7,105 nt of DNA, from assembly GCA_003246795.1 (NCBI GenBank), contig QKCS01000105.1, positions 1-7,105 of the forward strand, in the 5' to 3' direction. The stretch's first letter is position 1. Every line of letters starts with the position of its first letter. Under the pieces are notes generated by a model. The model was given only the letters and a program-made list of their open reading frames with translations, was not told the origin of the DNA and made no database searches. The DNA is from Alphaproteobacteria bacterium (GTDB lineage Bacteria > Pseudomonadota > Alphaproteobacteria > Micropepsales > Micropepsaceae). The position numbers and the translations under genes were made by a program. Shown here one piece after another: positions 1 through 5,666 of the stretch.

Positions 1-782
1 ACGTCGAAGACGGCGTCGCCGTTCTCACGATGAACCGGCCGGAACGCCGCAACGCGCTCTCCGCCGCGATGCTCGAAGCGCTGGCGAAGACGCTCGCCGA
101 GTGCGAAACGGCGACCGACGTCGGCGCGGTGCTCTTGACCGGCGCGGGCGGCGCGTTCTGCGCCGGCGGCGACGTCAAAGGCATGGCGGAAGCGAACACG
201 GGCGCCACGCCCCTCGACATCGACACCCGCATCCACCGCCAACGCCTGAGCCAGCGCGCAACCGCGGGCCGTCTCTACGACATGCCGAAGCCCACGATCG
301 CGGCCCTGCCCGGCGCCGCGGCCGGCGCGGGCCTCAGCCTCGCGCTCGCCTGCGACCTCAGGATCGCGGCTGAGAACGCGGTGATGACGACGGCCTTCGC
401 CAAGATCGGTTTCTCCGGCGACTATGGCGGCACATATTTCCTGACGCGCCTCGTCGGCGCCGCCAAGGCGCGCGAACTCTATTTCCTCTCCGACAGAGTC
501 GAGATGCCGGACGCGTTGACACTGGGCCTCGTCAACCGCGTCGTCCCTGCAAACACGCTGATGGCCGAAGCAACGACGCTCGCACAACGCCTCGCCAACG
601 GCCCGCGCGTCGCCTACCGCTACATGAAGGAAAACCTGAACCGCGCGGCCGGCGAAGCGACGATGACCGACTGCCTCGACCTCGAAGCCACGCACCACAT
701 TCACACCGGCCTCACCGAAGACCACCGCGAAGCGGCAAAGGCGTTCGTCGAAAAGCGCGCGCCAAAGTTCGTGGGACGATAG
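1..782 (+). CDS. Enoyl-CoA hydratase/isomerase (crotonase) family protein, 5' end cut by window edge
   Basis: Crotonase-fold acyl-CoA enzyme, probably cytosolic. The reading frame is open from the first complete codon at 3, and residues encoded before the ATG at 30 (VEDGVAVLT, then MNRPERRNAL) match the usual N-terminal strand of the family. The true start is therefore outside the window and only a few residues are missing. Counting from the Met at 30: first oxyanion-hole segment GAFCAGGD at 41-48, second segment GAAAGAGLSLALACD at 95-109, and a GDYGG motif at 130-134. The two catalytic glutamates of classical hydratases (rat Glu144 and Glu164) align with Ser103 and Phe123, so ordinary hydration is doubtful. 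Asp131 lies where PaaG-like and other isomerases in the family carry an acidic residue. An isomerase of the PaaG type is the better guess, with the substrate unknown. It converges on the next gene with 6 bp between the stop codons. Confidence 0.9.
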   Translation, partial: VEDGVAVLTMNRPERRNALSAAMLEALAKTLAECETATDVGAVLLTGAGGAFCAGGDVKGMAEANTGATPLDIDTRIHRQRLSQRATAGRLYDMPKPTIAALPGAAAGAGLSLALACDLRIAAENAVMTTAFAKIGFSGDYGGTYFLTRLVGAAKARELYFLSDRVEMPDALTLGLVNRVVPANTLMAEATTLAQRLANGPRVAYRYMKENLNRAAGEATMTDCLDLEATHHIHTGLTEDHREAAKAFVEKRAPKFVGR

Positions 783-788
783 CTCGGC

Positions 789-1322
789 CTACCGCCCGAG
801 CGCACAGCCAGACGCCGCGACCGGCTCGTCAAGCCGAGCTTTCGCGACCTCGCCCTTCATCGCTTCGAGCGCGCCTTCGACGAGCGACAACCCCAGCAGC
901 CGCGCGAAATCCACCGGCCCCGGCATCGTGATGCGGCCGTAAGGCTGGATGCGTTTGAATCCGGCGCGCCCGTAATAGGGCTCGTCGCCGACGAGCACGA
1001 CCGCACGGTGGCCGAGGCGCTTCGCCTCCGCGAGCGTCGTTTGCATGAGGGCGAGCGCGATGCCTTTGCCCTGCCGGTCGGCGACGATCGCGATCGGCCC
1101 CAGCATCAGCGCGGGCTCAGCCCCGATCATAATCGGCCAATAGCGCACCGTGCCGACGATACGCGCGCCTTCGAGCGCGACGTAGGAGAGTTCGCCCACG
1201 CACGCGACGCCCTCGCGCAGGCGGTAGGCGGTCTTCGCGAAACGGCCGGGACCGAACGCCGCCGCCACGATCGCCTCGGCCGCCGCCGCGTCTTCGGGCC
1301 GTTCGCGCCTGATCTCGGCCAT
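789..1322 (-). CDS. GNAT family N-acetyltransferase (YhbS-like)
   Basis: Predicted 177-residue cytosolic acetyltransferase that transfers acetyl from acetyl-CoA to an unidentified amine. The acetyl-CoA-binding motif A is clear: LGPIAIVADRQGKGIA at about 74-89, with the pyrophosphate-binding loop RQGKGIA at 83-89. It is followed by a helix to about 101 and by motif B, VGDEPYYGRAGF, at 111-122. The pattern LGP-(I/L)-AV-x-P-x-x-Q-G-x-G-I with YYxRxGF is typical of the YhbS/COG3153 subgroup. The ATG at 1322 is preceded by AAGGGG about six bases upstream, which supports this start. The C-terminal tail after about 150 has no motif I recognise. It lies 38 bp downstream of the DUF1003 gene on the same strand, so the two are probably co-transcribed. 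GNAT substrates cannot be read from sequence alone. Confidence 0.9.
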   Translation of the reverse strand: MAEIRRERPEDAAAAEAIVAAAFGPGRFAKTAYRLREGVACVGELSYVALEGARIVGTVRYWPIMIGAEPALMLGPIAIVADRQGKGIALALMQTTLAEAKRLGHRAVVLVGDEPYYGRAGFKRIQPYGRITMPGPVDFARLLGLSLVEGALEAMKGEVAKARLDEPVAASGCALGR

Positions 1323-1360
1323 CGTGTCCCCTTAAGACGAACGGTGCATAGACGGCCGAC

Positions 1361-1915
1361 TCATGCTTTGGGTTTCGCCAGTTCGGCCAGCATTTTCATC
1401 TGCTCCTCCTGCCTGGCGAGCAATTGGGTCAGGTGTTCGGCCCGCATCTGGTCGAGTTTTTCGTGCAGCGCCATGATCTCGAGTTCCGCCTTCAGGTTCA
1501 CTTCGTAGTCGTGCTGCGCGGCGGCGCGGTCCTTCGTGGACTGGCGGTTTTGCGACATCATGATGATCGGCGCCTGGATCGCGGCCAGCATCGAAAGCAG
1601 CAGGTTCAGGAAGATGAAGGGATAGGGGTCGAGCGCGCCGGTCGCCAGAACGATCGTGTTCAACAGCGCCCAGAACACCAGGAACACCGCGAACATGCTG
1701 ATGAACGTCCACGAGCCGCCGAACTCCGCCACCTTGTCGGCCAGCCACTCGCCGGTCGTCTCCTTCGCCTTCAGCTCGTGGCGGACGTCGCGGCTGATGA
1801 CCGTACGTTCGGCGAGGTGCCTCAAGATGCCGATCGTCCGGTCCGAGGCCTTGCCCGTGCCCACGCCCATCGCGTGCTCAAGGTTTTTCAGCCAGTCGTG
1901 CATGTACGGTTTCAT
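1361..1915 (-). CDS. DUF1003 domain-containing inner-membrane protein
   Basis: Membrane protein of unknown function, 184 residues. The DUF1003 core is well conserved: FGGSW at about 66-70, a first hydrophobic segment at about 68-91 (SWTFISMF to NTIVLA), a short loop with LDPYPF at 95-100, and a second hydrophobic segment at about 97-121 ending IQAPIIMMSQNRQ. It is followed by KDRAAAQHDYEVNLKAE and a heptad-like, charged C-terminal helix at about 133-176 that could be a coiled coil. Both termini are probably cytoplasmic. An in-frame GTG at 1927 would give 188 residues, but I chose the ATG at 1915 because GTGGAG lies six bases before it, while nothing like a ribosome site precedes the GTG. It is first in a likely two-gene unit with the GNAT gene. 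The family has no firmly established role. Confidence 0.9.
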   Translation of the reverse strand: MKPYMHDWLKNLEHAMGVGTGKASDRTIGILRHLAERTVISRDVRHELKAKETTGEWLADKVAEFGGSWTFISMFAVFLVFWALLNTIVLATGALDPYPFIFLNLLLSMLAAIQAPIIMMSQNRQSTKDRAAAQHDYEVNLKAELEIMALHEKLDQMRAEHLTQLLARQEEQMKMLAELAKPKA

Positions 1916-1962
1916 CGCGTTCTCCACTCGCGCCGGGCGATTCTCCGGCCACCTTATAGGAC

Positions 1963-1968
1963 GCGGCC
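1963..1968 (-). promoter_or_regulatory. Possible -10 element for the DUF1003-GNAT unit
   Basis: Read on the minus strand, this is TATAAG, close to the sigma-70 consensus TATAAT and the most AT-rich patch in the gap between the divergent DUF1003 and SDR genes. It lies about 48 bp upstream of the chosen DUF1003 start. No convincing -35 hexamer is visible 16-18 bp further upstream, so this is only suggestive. I could not identify a promoter on the plus strand for the SDR gene in the same gap. Confidence 0.3.
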
Positions 1969-2030
1969 GGGGACCACTGGAACGGTTCGCGGCCTGCGGT
2001 TAACGTCCGCCCCAACGCCATTGGCAAACA

Positions 2031-2037
2031 GGGAGGA
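2031..2037 (+). promoter_or_regulatory. Strong ribosome binding site deciding the SDR start
   Basis: GGGAGGA is an almost perfect Shine-Dalgarno sequence. Two ATG codons follow, at 2038 (no spacer) and 2044 (six-base spacer). The normal spacing requirement points to 2044 as the start of the SDR gene. Confidence 0.7.
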
Positions 2038-2043
2038 ATGAAC

Positions 2044-2955
2044 ATGGGCGTCCTATCGGGCAAGGTGGTCTTGGTCACGGGCGGCGGAAACGGCATCGGC
2101 AAGGAATGCGCGCTTCTGGCCGCGAAGGAGGGCGCCAAGGTCGTGGTCAACGACCTGGGCGGCGGCACCTCGGGCGGCGACGAAGGCTCGGCCGGTCCCG
2201 CCGACGCGGTGGTGAAGGAGATCAAGGCAGCCGGCGGCGAGGCGATTTCGAACTCCGAATCCGTGACGAACCGTCCGGCGGTCAAGCGCATGTTCGAGCA
2301 GGCGCTGGACACCTTCAAAGGCCTGCACGCCGTCATCAATCCGGCCGGCATCCTGCGGGACAAGATGTTCCACAAGATGGACGACAAGGACTGGGACATG
2401 GTGATCGATGTCCATCTGAACGGCGCCTACAACGTGGCCCGCGCGACGATCGAACATTTCCGCGAACAGCAGGACGGCGCCTATGTGCTGTTCACCTCGA
2501 CGAGCGGCATCATCGGCAACATCGGCCAGGCGAACTACGCGGCGGCGAAGATGGGCGTCGCCGGTCTCTCGCGCATCATCGCGATGGAAGGCCTTCAGAA
2601 GAATGTGCGCTCCAACATCATAGCGCCCTTCGCCTGGTCGCGCATGATCGCGACGATCCCGATCAAGGACGAAGCCTCGGCCAAGCGCGTCGAGCGCATG
2701 AAGAATTACATGCGCGCCGACCAGGTGGCCCAGCTCGCGATCGCCCTCTGCGCGTCGAAGGACGTGACGGGCCAGGTCTTCGTCGCCCGCGGCAACGAGA
2801 TCTTCCTGATGTCGCAGTCGCGCCCGTTGCGCGGCATGGCCAAGATCGAAGGCTGGACGCCCGAGACGATCATGAGCCACGCCTTCCCGGCGATGAAGCC
2901 GAACATGTACGACACCGGCGCCACGACCTCGGTCTTCGGTTGGGATCCGATTTGA
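2044..2955 (+). CDS. SDR family oxidoreductase, (3R)-hydroxyacyl-CoA dehydrogenase-like (MFE-2/HSD17B4 dehydrogenase domain type)
   Basis: Predicted NAD(P)-dependent dehydrogenase of 303 residues, probably acting on a hydroxyacyl-CoA or similar alcohol. The cofactor loop TGGGNGIG is at 12-19 and an acidic residue after strand 2 (VVNDLGG, Asp37) favours NAD. The catalytic set is Ser152 (TSTSG), Tyr165 and Lys169 (NYAAAK). Several stretches resemble the dehydrogenase domain of peroxisomal multifunctional enzyme 2: GILRDKMF, DVHLNGAYNV, GNIGQANYAAAK and IIAPFAWSRM. That domain is normally fused to a hydratase; here it stands alone, with a C-terminal extension ending VFGWDPI. Unusually, the structural NNAG motif reads NPAG at 99-102. 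The ATG at 2044 was chosen over 2038 because the strong site GGGAGGA (2031-2037) directly abuts 2038 but sits six bases from 2044. Its stop codon overlaps the start of the next gene. Confidence 0.92.
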   Translation: MGVLSGKVVLVTGGGNGIGKECALLAAKEGAKVVVNDLGGGTSGGDEGSAGPADAVVKEIKAAGGEAISNSESVTNRPAVKRMFEQALDTFKGLHAVINPAGILRDKMFHKMDDKDWDMVIDVHLNGAYNVARATIEHFREQQDGAYVLFTSTSGIIGNIGQANYAAAKMGVAGLSRIIAMEGLQKNVRSNIIAPFAWSRMIATIPIKDEASAKRVERMKNYMRADQVAQLAIALCASKDVTGQVFVARGNEIFLMSQSRPLRGMAKIEGWTPETIMSHAFPAMKPNMYDTGATTSVFGWDPI

Positions 2956-4085
2956 CGTCGGCCACCACATACGAAGCGTTCCCGCAAGAACGGGTGCATT
3001 TCGGGAAATCGGTGCGCGAGACGCTCGGCGACGAAGTCGAGCGTCTGGGCGCCAAGCGCGTGTTCGTGGCGACGTCGAAGACGCTCCGCCGCGACACCGG
3101 CGCCATCTCGCTGATCGCGACGACCTTGGGCGCGAAGTGCGTCGCGATCTTCGACGGCATCGCCGAACATTCGCAGCTTGCGGGCGTGCTCGCCGCCGCG
3201 AACGCCGCGCGCGAAGCGAAGGCGGACCTTCTCGTCGGCGTCGGCGGCGGCTCGATCATCGACGGGCTGAAGGTCGTGCAACTCGCGCTGACCGAAGGCG
3301 TGAACACGATCGAGTCCTTGCTCGCGATCCGCCGTACGACGAAGCCACCCGTGATCCGCCAGATCGCCGTGCCGACGACGCTCTCCGGCGCCGAGACGAC
3401 GCCCTTCGGCGGCGCGACCGATCCGAAGCTGGGCAAGCTCGGCTTCGCGGGCGCGCATCTGGTGCCGCAAGTCGTGATCTACGATCCGGCGCTCGGCGAA
3501 CTCACCCCCGAATGGCTGTGGTTCGGCAGCGCCGTCCGCGGCGTCGACCATTGCTGCGAAGGCTATCTCGGCCTGAACGCAAACCCCGTGCTGGAAGGCG
3601 GGCTGCTTCGCGCCGTGTCGCTATTCGCGACGTCGCTCCGCCGCACCAAGGAGGTGTCGGGCGATCCCTTCGCTCGCATCGAAAGCCAGATGGCGGCCTA
3701 CCTCGCCTGCGCCAATGGCATGCGCTCAGGCTCGGGCGCGAGCCACGGCATCGGCTACATCCTGGGCGGCCGCTACGCCGTCCACCATGGCCACGCGAGC
3801 TGCGTGATGCTGCCCCATGTCCTGCGCTGGAACGACAAGACGACCGCCGACCGGCAGAGAACGCTTGCCATGGCGATGGGCCGTCCGAACAAGAGCGCCG
3901 CCGACGCCGTCACCGAATTGATCGCGGACCTGGAGCTCCCGTCGCGCCTACGCGACGTCGGCATCAAGGAAGATCAGCTGCAGGCGATCGCCGATGAAGC
4001 CGCGAAGCATCCGACCGTGCTTTCGAACCCGCGCCCGATCACAAGCGCAGCCGATGTGATGGAAATTCTTCGCGCGGCTTGGTGA
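2952..4085 (+). CDS. Iron-containing alcohol dehydrogenase / maleylacetate reductase-fold oxidoreductase
   Basis: Predicted NAD(P)H-dependent dehydrogenase or reductase of 377 residues, cytosolic, typical length for the family. The N-terminal dinucleotide-binding domain carries VGVGGGSIIDGLKV at 95-108 and a PTTLSGAE segment at 141-148. The C-terminal helical domain carries the metal region: His200 (RGVDHCCEG), His265 (SHGIGY) and His279 (VHHGHA) occupy three of the four positions used by FucO-type enzymes. The fourth, normally Asp four residues before the first His, is Arg196, so metal binding may be altered or absent, as in maleylacetate reductases. The start is TTG at 2952, sharing TTGA with the SDR stop, which implies translational coupling. 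The frame is open much further upstream through the SDR gene, but that translation is Arg-rich and unlike any enzyme. It converges on the next gene with a 2-bp gap. Confidence 0.9.
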   Translation: MTSATTYEAFPQERVHFGKSVRETLGDEVERLGAKRVFVATSKTLRRDTGAISLIATTLGAKCVAIFDGIAEHSQLAGVLAAANAAREAKADLLVGVGGGSIIDGLKVVQLALTEGVNTIESLLAIRRTTKPPVIRQIAVPTTLSGAETTPFGGATDPKLGKLGFAGAHLVPQVVIYDPALGELTPEWLWFGSAVRGVDHCCEGYLGLNANPVLEGGLLRAVSLFATSLRRTKEVSGDPFARIESQMAAYLACANGMRSGSGASHGIGYILGGRYAVHHGHASCVMLPHVLRWNDKTTADRQRTLAMAMGRPNKSAADAVTELIADLELPSRLRDVGIKEDQLQAIADEAAKHPTVLSNPRPITSAADVMEILRAAW

Positions 4086-4087
4086 GC

Positions 4088-4450
4088 CTACTTCTCGACG
4101 AACCGCTGCCAGTAGAGGCCCGGCCGGTTCTCGTCGTACCGCACGTTGAGCGGCAACGCATTGTGATACGCCTGAAGCGCTTCGTCCTCGGATGTCGCGA
4201 CGGTGTTGTCGGCAAGGCCTATGATGCAAGCCCGCGAAGCGGGCCCGCGCGAAGCGAACCCGCCTTCGCCCGAATGGAAGCACTGCGCGCCCGCGCGCCG
4301 CACGATCCGCAGCTGCTTGTTGTCGAGATCGCGGAGCGAAACTTCGTCGCGGGGAAACGCGCCGGGTTGCGTGGCCACGGGCTCCGCGAAGGCACCGACC
4401 GAACCGATCAAAGCGGCCGCGAGCAAGCCGGCCGTCACTATCGCGCGCAT
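4088..4450 (-). CDS. Small secreted protein of unknown function
   Basis: I do not recognise this 120-residue protein. It begins with a classic signal peptide: MRAI, a hydrophobic core (VTAGLLAAALIGSVGA) and an AFA cleavage motif after residue 22, so the mature protein of about 98 residues is probably periplasmic. The mature part has two cysteines, Cys57 and Cys75, that could form a disulfide, and a C-terminal segment rich in aromatic and charged residues (NVRYDENRPGLYWQRFVEK). The segment between the cysteines (about 61-74) is Gly/Ser/Arg-rich and is encoded by an imperfectly repeated GC-rich DNA stretch. The ATG at 4450 follows GAGGGAG by about seven bases. It is a single gene facing the iron-ADH gene. 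The signal peptide, ribosome site and normal composition argue that it is real. Confidence 0.75.
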   Translation of the reverse strand: MRAIVTAGLLAAALIGSVGAFAEPVATQPGAFPRDEVSLRDLDNKQLRIVRRAGAQCFHSGEGGFASRGPASRACIIGLADNTVATSEDEALQAYHNALPLNVRYDENRPGLYWQRFVEK

Positions 4451-4611
4451 GAGTGTGCTCCCTCTCGTTCAACCTGCTGACTTGGCGCAAGGGATACGAA
4501 GGTCAAGATGTCCGGACCCTGAACGGCCGATCACAAACACGGCATTTGCCGGCCCGAGGCCCACGTCCCACTTCTCCGGCAACATTATTTCGCCATCGCG
4601 AGGAGACCGAT
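4451..4611. other. Divergent intergenic region
   Basis: This 161-bp gap lies between the divergently transcribed small secreted protein gene and the pirin gene and must hold both promoters. On the minus strand a TTGACC hexamer is present (4504-4509 region) that could act as a -35, but no acceptable -10 follows at 17 bp. On the plus strand the only AT-rich patch is around 4581-4590, also without a -35 partner. The pirin frame is open through this region, but the encoded residues do not resemble a pirin N-terminus. Confidence 0.5.
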
Positions 4612-5316
4612 ATGATCGACGTCAGACGCTTCGAATCCTTGGGAACCTTCGAGAACGACTGGCTCAAGGCCCACTATCATTTCAGCTTCGCCGGCTACCG
4701 CGACGACGCGCGCACGCATTGGGGCGCGCTACGCGTGTGGAACGACGACACGATCCGCCCGCACACGGGCTTCGATCGCCATGGCCACCAGGACATGGAG
4801 ATCGTGACCTACGTTCGCCGCGGCGTCATCACGCACAAGGACCACCTCGGCAACGAGGGCCGCACGGTCGCAGGCGACGTTCAAGTCATGTCCGCCGGCC
4901 GCGGCATTCAACACGAGGAGCACAACCGCGAAGACGAACCGACGCAGATTTTCCAGCTTTGGATCTTCCCCAACGAGAACGGCATCAAACCGGCGTGGGA
5001 AACGCGCAGCTTTCCGAAGGGCGACCGCGCCGGTTCGCTCGTGACGCTCGCCTCTGGGCGGAAGACGGACTCGGGCGCCCTGCCCATTCATCAGGATGCG
5101 GCAATTCTCGGCGCAACTTTGAAGCCCGGCCAAACCGTGCGCCACGAACTCGAACGCGGGCGTCATGTTTATCTCGTCCCCGCGCTCGGCCGCCTGACCG
5201 TCAACGGCAAGGAGATCAAAGCCCGCGACGGCGTCGCGATCCACGGCGAGGAGAACATCGAGTTCAAAGCCGTCGAAGACACCGAAATTCTGATGGCCGA
5301 CGTACCGCGCCTCTAG
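4612..5316 (+). CDS. Pirin family bicupin protein (YhhW/quercetin 2,3-dioxygenase-like)
   Basis: Cytosolic metal-binding bicupin of 234 residues, matching the usual size of short bacterial pirins such as Escherichia coli YhhW. The N-terminal cupin holds all four metal ligands: His57 and His59 (RHGHQDMEIVTYV), His101 and Glu103 (GRGIQHEEHN), the same positions as in YhhW. The VMSAGRGIQHEE motif at about 92-103 is a pirin hallmark. The C-terminal cupin (about 155-234) lacks metal ligands, as is usual. Some members oxidise quercetin in vitro, but the physiological role of most is unknown. The ATG at 4612 is preceded by AGGAGA with a five-base spacer, which rejects an upstream in-frame ATG at 4453. 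A perfect inverted repeat begins six bases after its stop codon and may end transcription. Confidence 0.93.
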   Translation: MIDVRRFESLGTFENDWLKAHYHFSFAGYRDDARTHWGALRVWNDDTIRPHTGFDRHGHQDMEIVTYVRRGVITHKDHLGNEGRTVAGDVQVMSAGRGIQHEEHNREDEPTQIFQLWIFPNENGIKPAWETRSFPKGDRAGSLVTLASGRKTDSGALPIHQDAAILGATLKPGQTVRHELERGRHVYLVPALGRLTVNGKEIKARDGVAIHGEENIEFKAVEDTEILMADVPRL

Positions 5317-5322
5317 CCGCCG

Positions 5323-5358
5323 CCGCAGACGCGCTTGCCAACACGGGCGCGTCTGCGG
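5323..5358 (+). terminator. Perfect 12-bp inverted repeat after the pirin gene, possible terminator
   Basis: The left arm CCGCAGACGCGC (5323-5334) and right arm GCGCGTCTGCGG (5347-5358) are exact reverse complements around a 12-base loop. The stem would be very stable. It starts six bases after the pirin stop codon and ends 33 bases before the DUF2277 start. No run of T follows on either strand (AATTCTAGG on the plus strand), so it is not a canonical intrinsic terminator. It could be a terminator without a U-tract, an mRNA-stabilising hairpin, or a protein-binding operator. Confidence 0.55.
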
Positions 5359-5391
5359 AATTCTAGGAGCGCGAGATGGGAGACGCAGCAC

Positions 5392-5661
5392 ATGTGCCGC
5401 AACATCAAGACGCTCTTCAACTTCGACCCGCCGGCGACGGATGAGGAAATCCGCGCCGCATCCCTGCAGTTCGTTCGTAAGCTGAGCGGGTTCAACGCCC
5501 CGTCGAAGGCGAATGCCGCGGCCTTCAACCGCGCGGTGGACGAGGTCTTCCACGTCGCGCGTCATCTCGTCGACGACTTGGTGACCGAGGCCCCGGCGCG
5601 CGACCGCGCCGTCGAGGCGGCGAAGGCCAAGGCGCGCGCCGCTCAACGCTTCGCAAGGTGA
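5392..5661 (+). CDS. DUF2277 domain-containing protein
   Basis: Small protein of 89 residues and unknown function, with the complete DUF2277 signature. It opens MCRNIKTLFNFDPPAT, continues EEIRAASLQFVRKLSGFN at about 18-35 and ends in an Ala/Arg/Lys-rich helix (RAVEAAKAKARAAQRFAR). It is probably soluble and helical, with no signal peptide and only Cys2 as a cysteine. The ATG at 5392 was chosen because family members begin with MCRNI and because GGGAG lies about nine bases upstream; a frame extension back to 5335 runs through the inverted repeat and is unlike the family. Its stop codon TGA overlaps a GTG start option for the amidase gene, so the two genes are probably translated from one message. 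Confidence 0.9.
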   Translation: MCRNIKTLFNFDPPATDEEIRAASLQFVRKLSGFNAPSKANAAAFNRAVDEVFHVARHLVDDLVTEAPARDRAVEAAKAKARAAQRFAR

Positions 5662-5666
5662 CCCGG

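Noticed and set aside
782..801. Six-base-pair hairpin (GCTCGG/CCGAGC) at the convergent ends of the crotonase and GNAT genes
   Set aside because: The stem is short, lies mostly within the GNAT coding sequence and has no T-tract; such stems are frequent by chance at this GC content.
2106..2951. Upstream open frame that would extend the iron-ADH protein to 659 residues across the SDR gene
   Set aside because: The translated extension is Arg/Gly-rich with no domain, and the overlapping SDR frame has a full set of catalytic motifs. Open alternative frames are common in high-GC genes.
2053..2970. 305-codon open frame antisense to the SDR gene
   Set aside because: It mirrors the SDR gene almost exactly, has Arg/His/Asp-rich composition and no recognisable motif; it is a codon-bias shadow.
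4451..4515. TTGACC as a -35 element for the small secreted protein gene
   Set aside because: The hexamer 17 bp downstream (AAGTCA) does not resemble a -10 element.
4453..4611. N-terminal extension of the pirin protein by 53 residues
   Set aside because: It does not resemble pirin sequence, and a good ribosome site precedes the ATG at 4612, where the protein aligns with YhhW from residue 1.
4729..5646. 305-codon open frame antisense to the pirin and DUF2277 genes
   Set aside because: It spans two well-supported genes and the inverted repeat, and its product is Arg-rich with no domain.
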